This document shows, in pieces, positions 12,601 through 25,700 of a stretch of 64,000 bases of DNA. Both the position numbers and the translations under genes were made by a program. Source of the stretch: Leptodactylus fallax (taxonomy: Eukaryota > Chordata > Amphibia > Anura > Leptodactylidae); contig CAMRHE010001091.1 in assembly GCA_947044405.1 (NCBI GenBank), positions 163,271 through 227,270 of the forward strand, written 5' to 3'. The notes under the pieces are model-generated. The model did no database searches, had not been told where the DNA came from, and saw nothing but the letters and a program-made list of their open reading frames with translations. The first letter of the stretch is position 1, and each line of letters starts with the position of its first letter.

Positions 12601-15600
12601 ATATACTATATACACCTCAGGGTCTCTTCTAGATACAGATACATCGGTATATACTATATACACCTCAGGGTCCCTTATAAGATACACCGGTATATACTAT
12701 ATACACCTCAGGGTCCCTTATAGATACAGATACACCGGTATATACTATATACACCTCAGGGTGTCTTCTAGATACAGATACACCGGTATATACTTATATA
12801 CACCTCAGGGTCTCTTCTAGATACAGATACATCGGTATATACTATATACACCTCAGGGTCCCTTCTAGATACAGATACACCGGTATATACTATATACACC
12901 TCAGGGTCTCTTCTAGATACAGATACACCGGTATATACTATATACACCTCAGGGTCTCTTCTAGATACAGATACACCGGTATATACTATATACACCTCAG
13001 GGTCCCTTCTAGATACAGATACACCGGTATATACTATATACACCTCAGGGTCCCTTCTAGATACAGATACACCGGTATATACTATATACACCTCAGGGTG
13101 TCTTCTAGATATAGATACACCGGTATATACTATATACACCTCAGGGTCTCTTCTAGATACACCGGTATATACTATATACACCTCAGGGTCCCTTATAGAT
13201 ACACCGGTATATACTATATACACCTCAGGGTCCCTTATAGATACAGATACACCGGTATATACTATATACACCTCAGGGTCTCTTCTAGATACACCGGTAT
13301 ATACTATATACACCTCAGGGTCTCTTCTAGATACACCGGTATATACTATTACACCTCAGGGTCTCTTCTAGATACAGATACACCGGTATATACTATATAC
13401 ACCTCAGGGTCTCTTCTAGATACACCGGTATATACTATATACACCTCAGGGTCTCTTCTAGATACAGATACACCGGTATATACTATATACACCTCAGGGT
13501 CCCTTATAGATACAGATACACCGGTATATACTATATACACCTCAGGGTCCCTTATAGATACACCGGTATATACTATATACACCTCAGGGTCCCTTATAGA
13601 TACAGATACACCGGTATATACTATATACACCTCAGGGTCTCTTCTAGATACAGATACACCGGTATATACTATTACACCTCAGGGTCTCTTCTAGATACAG
13701 ATACATCGGTATATACTATATACACCTCAGGGTCTCTTCTAGATACAGATACACCGGTATATACTATATACACCTCAGGGTGTCTTCTAGATACAGATAC
13801 ACCGGTATATACTATATACACCTCAGGGTCCCTTATAGATACAGATACACCGGTATATACTATATACACCTCAGGGTCTCTTCTAGATACAGATACATCG
13901 GTATATACTTTATACACCTCAGGGTCTCTTCTAGATACAGTTACACCGGTATATACTATTACACCTCAGGGTCTCTTCTAGATACAGATACATCGGTATA
14001 TACTATATAAACCTCAGGGTCTCTTCTAGATACAGATACACCGGTATATACTATATACACCTCAGGGTGTCTTCTAGATACAGATACACCGGTATATACT
14101 ATATACACCTCAGGGTCCCTTATAGATACAGATACATCGGTATATACTATATACACCTCAGGGTCTCTTCTAGATACAGATACATCGGTATATACTATAT
14201 ACACCTCAGGGTCTCTTCTAGATACAGATACACCGGTATATACTATATACACCTCAGGGTCTCTTCTAGATACAGATACACCGGTATATACTATATACAC
14301 CTCAGGGTCTCTTCTAGATACAGATACACCGGTATATACTATATACACCTCAGGGTCTCTTCTAGATACAGATACACCGGTATATACTATATACACCTCA
14401 GGGTCCCTTATAGATACAGATACACCGGTATATACTATATACACCTCAGGGTCCCTTATAGATACAGATACACCGGTATATACTATTACACCTCAGGGTC
14501 TCTTCTAGATACAGATACATCGGTATATACTATATACACCTCAGGGTCTCTTCTAGATACAGATACACCGGTATATACTATATACACCTCAGGGTGTCTT
14601 CTAGATACAGATACACCGGTATATACTATATACACCTCAGGGTCCCTTATAGATACAGATACACCGGTATATACTATATACACCTCAGGGTCTCTTCTAG
14701 ATACAGATACACCGGTATATACTATATACACCTCAGGGTGTCTTCTAGATACAGATACACCGGTATATACTATTACACCTCAGGGTCTCTTCTAGATACA
14801 GATACACCGGTATATACTATATACACCTCAGGGTCTCTTCTAGATACAGATACACCGGTATATACTATATACACCTCAGGATCTCTTCTAGATACAGTTA
14901 CACCGGTATATACTATATACACCTCAGGGTCTCTTCTAGATACAGATACACCGGTATATACTATTACACATCAGGGTCCCTTCTAGATACAGATACACCG
15001 GTATATACTATATACAGCTCAGGGTCTCTTCTAGATACAGATACATCGGTATATACTATATACACCTCAGGGTCCCTTATAGATACAGATACACCGGTAT
15101 ATACTATATACACCTCAGGGTCCCTTATAGATACACCGGTATATACTATTACACCTCAGGGTCCCTTATAGATACAGATACACCGGTATATACTATATAC
15201 ACCTCAGGGTCCCTTATAGATACACCGGTATATACTATATACACCTCAGGGTCCCTTATAGATACAGATACACCGGTATATACTATATACACCTCAGGGT
15301 CTCTTCTAGATACAGATACACCGGTATATGCTATATACACCTCAGGGTCTCTTCTAGATACAGATACACCGGTATATACTATATACACCTCAGGGTCTCT
15401 TCTAGATACAGTTACACCGGTATATACTATATACACCTCAGGGTCTCTTCTAGATACAGATACACCGGTATATACTATATACACCTCAGGGTCTCTTCTA
15501 GATACAGATACACCGGTATATACTATATACACCTCAGGATCTCTTCTAGATACAGTTACACCGGTATATACTATATACACCTCAGGGTCCCTTATAGATA

Positions 15601-17027
15601 CAGATACACCGGTATATACTATATACACCTCAGGGTCCCTTATAGATACACCGGTATATACTATATACACCTCAGGGTCCCTTATAGATACAGATACACC
15701 GGTATATACTATATACACCTCAGGGTCTCTTCTAGATACAGATACACCGGTATATGCTATATACACCTCAGGGTCTCTTCTAGATACAGATACACCGGTA
15801 TATACTATATACACCTCAGGGTCCCTTATAGATACAGATACACCGGTATATACTATATACACCTCAGGGTCCCTTTAGATACAGATACACCGGTATATAC
15901 TATATACACCTCAGGGTCTCTTCTAGATACAGATACACCGGTATATACTATATACACCTCAGGGTCCCTTATAGATACAGATACACCGGTATATACTATA
16001 TACACCTCAGGGTCCCTTATAGATACACCGGTATATACTATATACACCTCAGGGTCTCTTCTAGATACAGATACACCGGTATATACTATATACACCTCAG
16101 GGTCTCTTCTAGATACAGTACACCGGTATATACTATATACACCTCAGGGTCCCTTCTAGATACAGATACACCGGTATATACTATATACACCTCAGGGTCC
16201 CTTATAGATACAGATACACCGGTATATACTATATACACCTCAGGGTCTCTTCTAGATACAGATACATCGGTATATACTATATACACCTCAGGGTCCCTTA
16301 TAGATACAGATACACCGGTATATACTATATACACCTCAGGGTCCCTTATAGATACAGATACACCGGTATATACTATATACACCTCAGGGTCCCTTATAGA
16401 TACAGATACACCGGTATATACTATATACACCTCAGGGTCCCTTATAGATACACACGGTATATACTATATACACCTCAGGGTCTCTTCTAGATACAGATAC
16501 ACCGGTATATACTATATACACCTCAGGGTCCCTTATAGATACAGATACACCGGTATATACTATATACACCTCAGGGTCCCTTATAGATACACCGGTATAT
16601 ACTATATACACCTCAGGGTCCCTTATAGATACAGATACACCGGTATATACTATATACACCTCAGGGTCCCTTATAGATACACCGGTATATACTATATACA
16701 CCTCAGGGTCCCTTCTAGATACAGATACACCGGTATATACTATATACACCTCAGGGTCCCTTATAGATACAGATACACCGGTATATACTATATACACCTC
16801 AGGGTCCCTTATAGATACACCGGTATATACTATATACACCTCAGGGTCCCTTATAGATACAGATACACCGGTATATACTATATACACCTCAGGGTCCCTT
16901 ATAGATACACCGGTATATACTATATACACCTCAGGGTCCCTTATAGATACACCGGTATATACTATATACACCTCAGGGTCCCTTATAGATACACCGGTAT
17001 ATACTATATACACCTCAGGGTCCCTTC
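6633..17027. repeat. 48/42-bp minisatellite array, 10.4 kb
   Basis: There are roughly 220 copies of a 48-bp unit containing CTCAGGGTCTCTTCTAGATA, CAGATACACCGG and TATATACTATATACAC. A shorter 42-bp form lacks one AGATAC. Frequent variants are CCCTTATAG versus TCTCTTCTAG, GTGTCTTC, ACATCGG versus ACACCGG, and a single-base loss giving ACTATTACACC. Because 48 and 42 are multiples of three and the unit has no stop in several frames, both strands show very long open frames (up to 648 codons); these are not genes. Every unit carries ACCGGT, and most carry TCTAGA. Confidence 0.97.
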
Positions 17028-17397
17028 TGCATGTGTTTCCCTTTATCCCCCCTCAGTACATGGGAATGCCCAGCGTTGCCCACATTGTACACGAATGGAC
17101 CCGGCTGGAATACACCAGAGCTAAAGGGGTTAATGAGCCAAAGAGGAGGCGCCAAAATCGACCTCCTAAAATGGCGCTGGAAGAAAATCCCAGCCACGGA
17201 CGGCTGGGCAGCAGAGACGCATCCCCTCCTCCCGGCTCTCCCATCATGCCTCTGCCCGGCTCACAGTCTCTCCCTCGGCTCTGCCACCCTCTAGTTATCC
17301 CCTCGCCCTCCATCTGTCTATAAGGGCTGACAGCGTCTCCGCCAGCTAACCCTATAAACCCTGTCATTGAGCTGCCCGGTGTCGCTGTGAGTGTCCC

Positions 17398-17415
17398 CGC
17401 CGCCGCCGCCGCCGC
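17398..17415. repeat. Short GCC trinucleotide repeat
   Basis: Six GCC-type triplets lie at the edge of the GC-rich patch. Short GCC runs are typical of 5'UTR or CpG-island sequence, but no transcript is evident here. Confidence 0.75.
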
Positions 17416-17733
17416 ACATAACCTTACTCCCTATAATCCACTCATGACCTTGTCTCTGCAGCACTGCGGCATCCAGGGGGGCCACATCCCCTTTAAATGG
17501 TCTTTAAGGAAGAGATTATGATATGATTAGCAGATTATTATTATATAAGGAGGAGACGGAGGGAACCTGCTCCAGAAGAAGGGGTTAATAATAACGGGGG
17601 GGGGGGGGGCAATGGCTGATAACGGGGAGTAATAGACCGCATTCCCTGCACATGCCTTAGAGGTGGCATCCCAGGAGGCACCACAGCTACAACTTGCTAA
17701 ACTGATGACTGACATGAAGACAGAGCTGTCACA

Positions 17734-17752
17734 GCATGCTGGGGGTTGTAGT
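17734..17752 (-). promoter_or_regulatory. ZNF143/THAP11-like motif
   Basis: The minus strand reads ACTACAACCCCCAGCATGC, close to the well-known ACTACAACTCCCAGCATGC element bound by ZNF143 and THAP11. The same string also occurs inside dispersed vertebrate repeats, so function is unproven. Confidence 0.45.
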
Positions 17753-18023
17753 TCTACTGGAGACCCCAGATCGAGGACTACGTCTGCCAACATCATGACT
17801 ATGACCAAAGGGCCCCCCTGCTCAGTCACATGACTAGTGTGACCCCCCTCTAAGCTAGGCACATTCCTGTGTTCTTACACCAGAGGGCGCACTGTAAGAG
17901 GCAGATGGCATTGCACTAGAGAAAGTCATGTCTCCCAGGTGTGCCCATGTTTAACCCCTTACAGTGTAATCGATAGCACAGGTGACTATAAGAAATAATG
18001 CTTCTTTCTCCACTTATCGGGCT

Positions 18024-19795
18024 CCTCCTCCTCTTCTCTCTCCTCCCTCCCTCTCTCCTCCCTTCTTCCTGCCTCCTCTCTCCTCTTCCCTCCCTCCTTC
18101 CTCCTCTCTCTCCATGTTCTCTTCCTTCCTCCCCTCCCTCCTTCCTCCTCTCTCTTGTACTCTTCCTCTCTCCTCCCTCCTCTCTCTCCTCCCTCCCTCC
18201 TCTCTCTCCTCCCTTCTTCCTTCCTCCTCTTCCTCTCTCCTCCCTCCTCTCTCCTCCCTCCTCTCTCTCCTCCATTCTTCCATCTTCCTTCCTCCTCCTC
18301 TCTCTCCATGTTCTCTTCTCTTCCTTCCTCCCCTCCCTCCTTCCTCCTCTTTCTTGTACTCTTCCTCTCTCCTCCCTCCCTCCCTCCTCTCTCTCCTCCC
18401 TTCTTCCTGCCTCCTCTCTCCTCTTCCCTTCCTCCTCTCTCTCCAGGTTCTCTTCCTTCCTCCCCTCCCTCCTTCCTCCTCTCTCTTGTACTCTTCCTCT
18501 CTCCTCCCTTCTCTCTCTCCTCCATTCTTCCTTCTTCCCACCCTCCTCCTCCTCCTCTCTCCTCTTCCCTCCCTCCTCTCTCTTGTACTCTTCCTCTCTC
18601 CTCCTTTCTCTCTCTCCTCCCTTCTTCCTGCCTCCTCTCTCCTCTTCCCTCCCTCCTTCCTCCTCTCTCTCCATGTTCTCTTCTCTTCCTTCCTTCCTCC
18701 CCTCCCTCCTTCCTCCCTCTCTTGTACTCTTCCTCTCTCCCCCCTCCTCTCTCTCCCCCTCCCTCCTGCCCCCCCTCCTCTCCCTCCCTCCTTCCTCCTC
18801 TCTCTCCATGTTCTCTTCTCTTCCTTCCTCCCTCCCCTCCTCCTCCTCTCTCTGCTCTCTCCTCTCTCCTCCCCTCCTCTCTCCTCCCTTCCTCCTCTTC
18901 CTCTCTCCTCCCTCCTCTCCTCCCTCCTCTCTCTCCTCCATTCTTCCATCTTCCTTCCTCCTCCTCTCTCTCCATGTTCTCTTCTCTTCCTTCCTCCCCT
19001 CCCTCCTTCCTCCTCTTTCTTGTACTCTTCCTCTCCTCCTCCCTCCTCTCTCTCCTCCCTTCTTCCTGCCTCCTCTCTCCTCTTCCCTCCCTCCTTCCTC
19101 CTCCTCTCTCTCCATGTTCTCTTCTCTTCCTTCCTCCCCTCCCTCCTTCCTCCTCTCTCTTGTACTCTTCCTCTCTCCTCCCTCCTCCCTTCCTCCTCTT
19201 CCTCTCTCCTCCCTCCTCTCTCTCCTCCATTCTTCCTTCCTCCTCCTCTCTCTCCATGTTCTCTTCTCTTCCTTCCTCCCCTCCCTCCTTCCTCCTCTCT
19301 CTTGTACTCTTCCTCTCTCCTCCCTCCTCTCTCTCCTCCCTTCCTCCTCTTCCTCTCTCCTCCCTCCTCTCTCTCCTCCATTCTTCCATCTTCCTTCCTC
19401 CTCCTCTCTCTCCATGTTCTCTTCTCTTCCTTCCTTCCTCCCCTCCCTCCTTCCTCCTCTCTCTTGTACTCTTCCTCTCTCCTCCCTTCCTCCTCTTCCT
19501 CTCTCCTCTCTCCTCCCTCCTCTCTCCTCCCTCCTCTCTCTCCTCCATTTTTCCTTCTTCCTTCCTCCTCCTCTCTCTCCATGTTCTCTTCTCTTCCTTT
19601 CTCCCCTCCCTCCTTCCTCCTCTTTCTTGTACTCTTCCTCTCTCCTCCCTCCCTCCTCTCTCTCCTCCCTTCTTCCTTCCTCCTCCTCCTCTCTCCTCTT
19701 TCCTCCCTCCTTCCTCCTCTCTCTCCTTCTTCTCTTCTCTTCTCTTCCTTCCTCCCCTCCCTTCTCCTCCCTCCACTCTCCTCTCCTCTCTCAAG
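18024..19795. repeat. Polypyrimidine/polypurine tract with embedded ~130-230-bp units
   Basis: This is 1.77 kb that is almost pure C/T on the plus strand, built of CTCCTCCCTCCTTCC-type blocks. Two less pure landmarks recur: CCATGTTCTC (near 18111, 18307, 18672, 18803, 18971, 19111, 19253, 19409 and 19579, with CCAGGTTCTC near 18442) and CTTGTACTCTTCC. The tract is therefore a tandem repeat of larger units, spaced about 130-230 bp. Several frames are open for 500-634 codons on both strands, purely because of composition. In the ATP1A3 sense direction the RNA would be G/A-rich. Confidence 0.95.
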
Positions 19796-20120
19796 GAGTT
19801 GGTATTGCAGGTCAGCCCCATTGATTTGAATGGGACTGAGCTGCAGCATGGTCATGTGACCAATGGACATGAAGTCACAGGTCTGAGAAGAGAAAGTGGA
19901 CCTAATCCTAGTAGCCATTCCCTTTAAAGTGTGCCTGAGCTTTCACAGGACTTGTGTACACTATTTCTCTCCATTATGTGACTTGACTTCTCCATTTGCT
20001 GTCACTTTTCCCCTTTGCTGGCTGTTTCTCTACTCTCAGTTGTCCCTGAGCTGCTGCTATGTGTCCCTTACCCTGCACCAGAGATCCTGATCATTATCTT
20101 TCCCAAGCTCACGCTCTTAA
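19796..20120. other. Unique or old interspersed repeat sequence
   Basis: This is a short non-tandem stretch. It begins with a small palindrome, CCCATTGATTTGAATGGG (19817-19834), inside a sequence of the type often dispersed in frog genomes (inference from memory), and CATGTGACCAATGGACATGA follows. A 64-codon open frame at 19896-20090 shows no recognisable domain. I see no gene. Confidence 0.45.
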
Positions 20121-22795
20121 AAGAGATAAGTGATCAGTACAGGAGGTGAGGGGGGAGAGGTAAGTGATCAGTACAGGAGGTGAGGGGGGAGAGATAAGTG
20201 ATCAGTACAGGAGGTGAGGGGGGAGAGATAAGTGATCAGTACAAGAGGTGAGAGAGGAGAGGTAAGTGATCAGTACAGGAGGTGAGGGGGGAGAGGTAAG
20301 TGATCAGTACAGGAGGTGAGGGAGGAGAGGTAAGTGATCAGTACAGGAGGTGAGGGGGGGAGAGATAAGTGATCAGTACAGGAGGTGAGAGAGGAGAGGT
20401 AAGTGATCAGTACAGGAGGTGAGGGGGAGAGGTAAGTGATCAGTACAGGAGGTGAGGGAGGAGAGGTAAGTGATCAGTACAGGAGGTGAGGGGGGAGAGG
20501 TAAGTGATCAGTACAGGAGGTGAGAGAGGAGAGGTAAGTGATCAGTACAGGAGGTGAGGGGGAGAGGTAAGTGATCAGTACAGGAGGTGAGGGAGGAGAG
20601 GTAAGTGATCAGTACAGGAGGTGAGGGGGGAGAGGTAAGTGATCAGTACAGGAGGTGAGAGAGGAGAGGTAAGTGATCAGTACAGGAGGTGAGGGGGGAG
20701 AGGTAAGTGATCAGTACAGGAGGTGAGAGGAGAGGTAAGTGATCAGTACAGGAGGTGAGGGGGGAGAGGTAAGTGATCAGTACAGGAGGTGAGGGAGGAG
20801 AGGTAAGTGATCAGTACAGGAGGTGAGGGGGGAGAGGTAAGTGATCAGTACAGGAGGTGAGGGAGGAGAGGTAAGTGATCAGTACAGGAGGTGAGGGGGG
20901 AGAGGTAAGTGATCAGTACAGGAGGTGAGGGGGGAGAGGTAAGTGATCAGTACAGGAGGTGAGAGAGGAGAGGTAAGTGATCAGTACAGGAGGTGAGGGA
21001 GGAGAGGTAAGTGATCAGTACAGGAGGTGAGGGAGGAGAGGTAAGTGATCAGTACAGGAGGTGAGGGGGGAGAGGTAAGTGATCAGTACAGGAGGTGAGG
21101 GGGGAGAGGTAAGTGATCAGTGCAGGAGGTGAGGGGGGAGAGGTAAGTGATCAGTACAGGAGGTGAGAGGAGAGGTAAGTGATCAGTACAGGAGGTGAGG
21201 GGGAGAGGTAAGTGATCAGTACAGGAGGTGAGGGGGGAGAGGTAAGTGATCAGTACAAGAGGTGAGGGGGAGAGGTAAGTGATCAGTACAGGAGGTGAGG
21301 GAGGAGAGGTAAGTGATCAGTACAGGAGGTGAGGGAGGAGAGGTAAGTGATCAGTACAGGAGGTGAGGGAGGAGAGGTAAGTGATCAGTACAGGAGGTGA
21401 GGGAGGAGAGGTAAGTGATCAGTACAGGAGGTGAGGGGGTAGAGGTAAGTGATCAGTACAGGAGGTGAGAGAGGAGAGGTAAGTGATCTGTACAGGAGGT
21501 GAGGGGGAGAGGTAAGTGGTCAGTACAGGAGATGAGGGGGGAGAGGTAAGTGATCAGTACAGGAGGTGAGGGGGGAGAGGTAAGTGATCAGTGCAGGAGG
21601 TGAGGTAGGAGAGATAAGTGATCAGTACAGTTGGAGAGGCAAGTGATCAGTGCAGGAGGTGAGGGGGGAGAGGTAAGTGATCAGTGCAGGAGGTGAGGGA
21701 GGAGAGATAAGTGATCAGTACAGGAGGAGAGGTAAGTGATCAGTGCAGGAGGTGAGGGAGGAGAGGTAAGTGATCAGTACAGGAGGTGAGGGGGGAGAGG
21801 TAAGTGATCAGTACAGGAGGTGAGGGGGAGAGGTAAGTGATCAGTACAGGAGGTGAGGGAGGAGAGGTAAGTGATCAGTACAGGAGGAGAGGGGGGAGAG
21901 GAAAGTGATCAGTACAGGAGGTGAGGGGGGAGAGGTAAGTGATCAGTACAGGAGGTGAGGGAGGAGAGGTAAGTGATCAGTACAGGAGGTGAGGGGGGAG
22001 AGGTAAGTGATCAGTACAGGAGGTGAGGGGGGAGAGGTAAGTGATCAGTACAGGAGGTGAGGGGGGAGAGGTAAGTGATCAGTACAGGAGGTGAGGGGGG
22101 AGAGGTAAGTGATCAGTGGAGGAGAGATAAGTGATCAGTACAGTTGGAGAGAAGTGATCAGTACAGGAGGTGAGGGAGGAGAAGTAAGTGATCAGTACAG
22201 GAGGTGAGGGGGAGAGGTAAGTGATCAGTACAGGAGGTGAGGGGAGAGGTAAGTGATCAGTACAGAAGGTGAGGGGGAGAGGTAAGTGATCAGTGCAGGA
22301 GGTGAGGGAGGAGAGGTAAGTGATCAGTGCAGGAGGAGAGGGGGGAGAGGAAAGTGATCAGTACAGGAGGTGAGGGAGGAGAGGTAAGTGATCAGTACAG
22401 GAGGTGAGGGGGGAGAGGTAAGTGATCAGTACAGAAGGTGAGGGAGGAGAGGTAAGTGATCAGTGCAGGAGGTGAGGAGGGAGAGGTAAGTGATCAGTGC
22501 AGGAGGTGAGGGAGGAGAGGTAAGTGATCAGTGCAGAAGGTGAGGAGGGAGAGGTAAGTGATCAGTGCAGGAGGTGAGGAGGCAGAGGTAAGTGATCAGT
22601 ACAGGAGGAGAGGTATGTGATCAGTACAGGAGGTGAGAGAGGAGAGATAAGTGATCAGTACAGGAGGAGAGGCAAGTGATCAGTGCAGGAGGTGAGGGAG
22701 GAGAGGTAAGTGATCAGTACAGGAGGTGAGGAGGAGAGGTAAGTGATCAGTACAGGAGGTAAGAGAGGAGAGGTAAGTAATCAGTGCAGGAGGCA
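20121..22795. repeat. 34-bp minisatellite with repeated splice-donor-like core
   Basis: There are nearly 80 copies of a 33-34-bp unit built from GAGAGGTAAGTGATCAGTAC and AGGAGGTGAGGGGG. Variation is in the G/A run (GGGGGG, GGGAGG, GAGAGG) and TAC versus TGC. Each unit contains AG|GTAAGT, a perfect vertebrate 5' splice-site consensus on the plus strand, and the palindrome TGATCA. The plus strand is antisense to ATP1A3. The last copies (after about 21600) are more variable. Confidence 0.96.
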
Positions 22796-22799
22796 GGAT

Positions 22800-25700
22800 A
22801 TATAAACTACAACACTACCCCTGTAGTTTACACACTTTAAACCCACAATTCACCGACAATACACCAGCAATATATAAACTCTACACCAACACTGCGCCAG
22901 TAGTATATACACTACACTAACACTGCCCCAGTAGTATATATACACTACAGCAACACTGCGCCAGTAGTATATACACTACACCAACACTGCACCAGTAGTA
23001 TATACACTACACCAACACTGCGCCAGTAGTATATATACACTACACCAATACTGCGCCAGTAGTATATACACTACACTAACACTGCCCCAGTAGTATATAT
23101 ACACTACACCAACACTGCGCCAGTAGTATATACACTACACCAACACTGCGCCAGTAGTATATACACTACACCAACACTGCGCCAGTAGTATATACACTAC
23201 ACCAACACTGCGCCAGTAGTATATACACTACACCAACACTGCGCCAGTAGTATATACACTACACCAACACTGCGCCAGTAGTATATACACTACACTAACA
23301 CTGCCCCAGTAGTATATATACACTACAACAACACTGCGCCAGTAGTATATACACTACACCAACACTGCGTCAGTAGTATATACACTACACCAACACTGCG
23401 CCAGTAGTATATACACTACACCAACACTGCGTCAGTAGTATATACACTACACCAACACTGCACCAGTAGTATATACACTACACCAACACTGCGCCAGTAG
23501 TATATACACTACACCAACACTGCGCCAGTAGTATATACACTACACCAACACTGCGCCAGTAGTATATACACTACAACAACACTGCGCCAGTAGTATATAC
23601 ACTACACCAACACTGCACCAGTAGTATATACCCTACACCAACACTGCGCCAGTAGTATATACACTACACTAACACTGCCCCAGTAGTATATATAACACTA
23701 CAACAACACTGCGCCAGTAGTATATACACTACACCAACACTGCGCCAGTAGTATATACACTACACCAACACTGCGCCAGTAGTATATACACTACACCAAC
23801 ACTGCGCCAGTAGTATATACACTACACCAACACTGCGCCAGTAGTATATACACTACAACAACACTGCGCCAGTAGTATATACACTACACCAACACTGCAC
23901 CAGTAGTATATACCCTACACCAACACTGCGCCAGTAGTATATACACTACACCAACACTGCGCCAGTAGTATATACACTACACCAACACTGCGCCAGTAAT
24001 ATATACACTACACCAACACTGCGCCAGTAGTATATATACACTACACCAACACTGCGCCAGTAGTATATACACTACACCAACACTGCGCCAGTAGTATATA
24101 CACTACACTAACACTGCCCCAGTAGTATATATAACACTACAACAACACTGCGCCAGTAGTATATACACTACACCAACACTGCGCCAGTAGTATATACACT
24201 ACACCAACACTGCGCCAGTAGTATATACACTACACCAACACTGCGCCAGTAGTATATACACTACACCAACACTGCGCCAGTAGTATATACACTACACCAA
24301 CACTGCGCCAGTAGTATATATATACACTACACCAACACTGCTCCAGTAGTATATACACTACACCAACACTGCGCCAGTAGTATATACACTACACCAACAC
24401 TGCGCCAGTAGTATATACACTACACCAACACTGCGGCAGTAGTATATACACTACACCAACACTGCGCCAGTAGTATATACACTACACCAACACTGCGCCA
24501 GTAGTATATACACTACACCAACACTGCGCCAGTAGTATATACACTACACCAACACTGCGCCAGTAGTATATACACTACACCAACACTGCGCCAGTAGTAT
24601 ATACACTACACCAACACTGCGCCAGTAGTATATACACTACACCAACACTGCGCCAGTAGTATATATACACTACACCAACACTGCGCCAGTAGTATATACA
24701 CTACACCAACACTGCACCAGTAGTATATACACTACACCAACACTGCGCCAGTAGTATATACACTACACTAACACTGCACCAGTAGTATATACACTACACC
24801 AACACTGCGCCAGTAGTATATACACTACACTAACACTGCCCCAGTAGTATATACACTACACCAACACTGCGTCAGTAGTATATACACTACACCAACACTG
24901 CGCCAGTAGTATATACACTACACCAACACTGCGCCAGTAGTATATACACTACACCAACACTGCGCCAGTAGTATATACACTACACCAACACTGCGCCAGT
25001 AGTATATACACTACACCAACACTGCGCCAGTAGTATATACACTACACCAACACTGCGCCAGTAGTATATACACTACACCAACACTGCGTCAGTAGTATAT
25101 ACACTACACCAACACTGCACCAGTAGTATATACACTACACCAACACTGCGCCAGTAGTATATACACTACAGCAACACTGTGCCAGTAGTATATACACTAC
25201 AGCAACACTGCACATATAGTATATAAACTACACTAGCACTGCACCAGTAGTATATAAACTATACCAGCACTGCACCAGTAGTATATAATTACACTAGCAC
25301 TGCACCAATAGTAGATAAACTGCACCAGTATTATGTAATGTACACCAGCACTGCACCAGTAGTATATAATCTACACCAGCTCAGCACCAATAGTATATAA
25401 ATTACACTAGCACTGCACCAATAGTACTTATAGTACTCCAGCATTACACCAAAAGTATATAAACTACACCAGCACTGCACCAATAGTATATAAACTACAC
25501 CAGCACTGCACCAATAGTATATAAACTACACCAACACTGCACCAGTAGTATATAATCTACACCAACGTTGCACAAGTAGTATATAAACTATACCAGCACT
25601 GCACCAGTAGTATATAATCTACACTAGCACTGCACCAATAGTAGATAAACTGCACCAGTATTATATAATGTACACCAGCACTGCACCAGTGGTATATAAT

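Larger units (their letters stand above)
17028..18023. other. Unique intron sequence with a GC-rich patch
   Basis: This is about 1 kb of non-repetitive sequence between two arrays. Positions 17120-17420 are GC-rich with several CpGs, a short perfect hairpin (CCCAGCC at 17189-17195 with GGCTGGG at 17202-17208), a TCTATAAGG box near 17318, and a run of GCC triplets near 17397-17415. A run of 14 G lies at 17596-17609. Short open frames occur (up to about 110 codons) but I recognise no protein in them and see no splice-consistent coding exon. Confidence 0.6.

Noticed and set aside
6627..17013. Very long open frames (up to 648 codons) with 14-16-residue repeats on both strands
   Set aside because: The repeat period is a multiple of three and the unit is stop-free, so frames are open by arithmetic. 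There is no start context, no non-repeat domain, and both strands are equally open.
17031..17367. Open frames of 87-104 codons in the GC-rich patch
   Set aside because: They overlap each other on both strands, lack a known domain and are explained by the high GC content.
17916..19927. Open frames of 500-634 codons rich in Ser/Leu/Pro or Arg/Glu/Gly
   Set aside because: They follow from pure C/T versus G/A composition, which contains no stop codons in most frames; several overlap on both strands.
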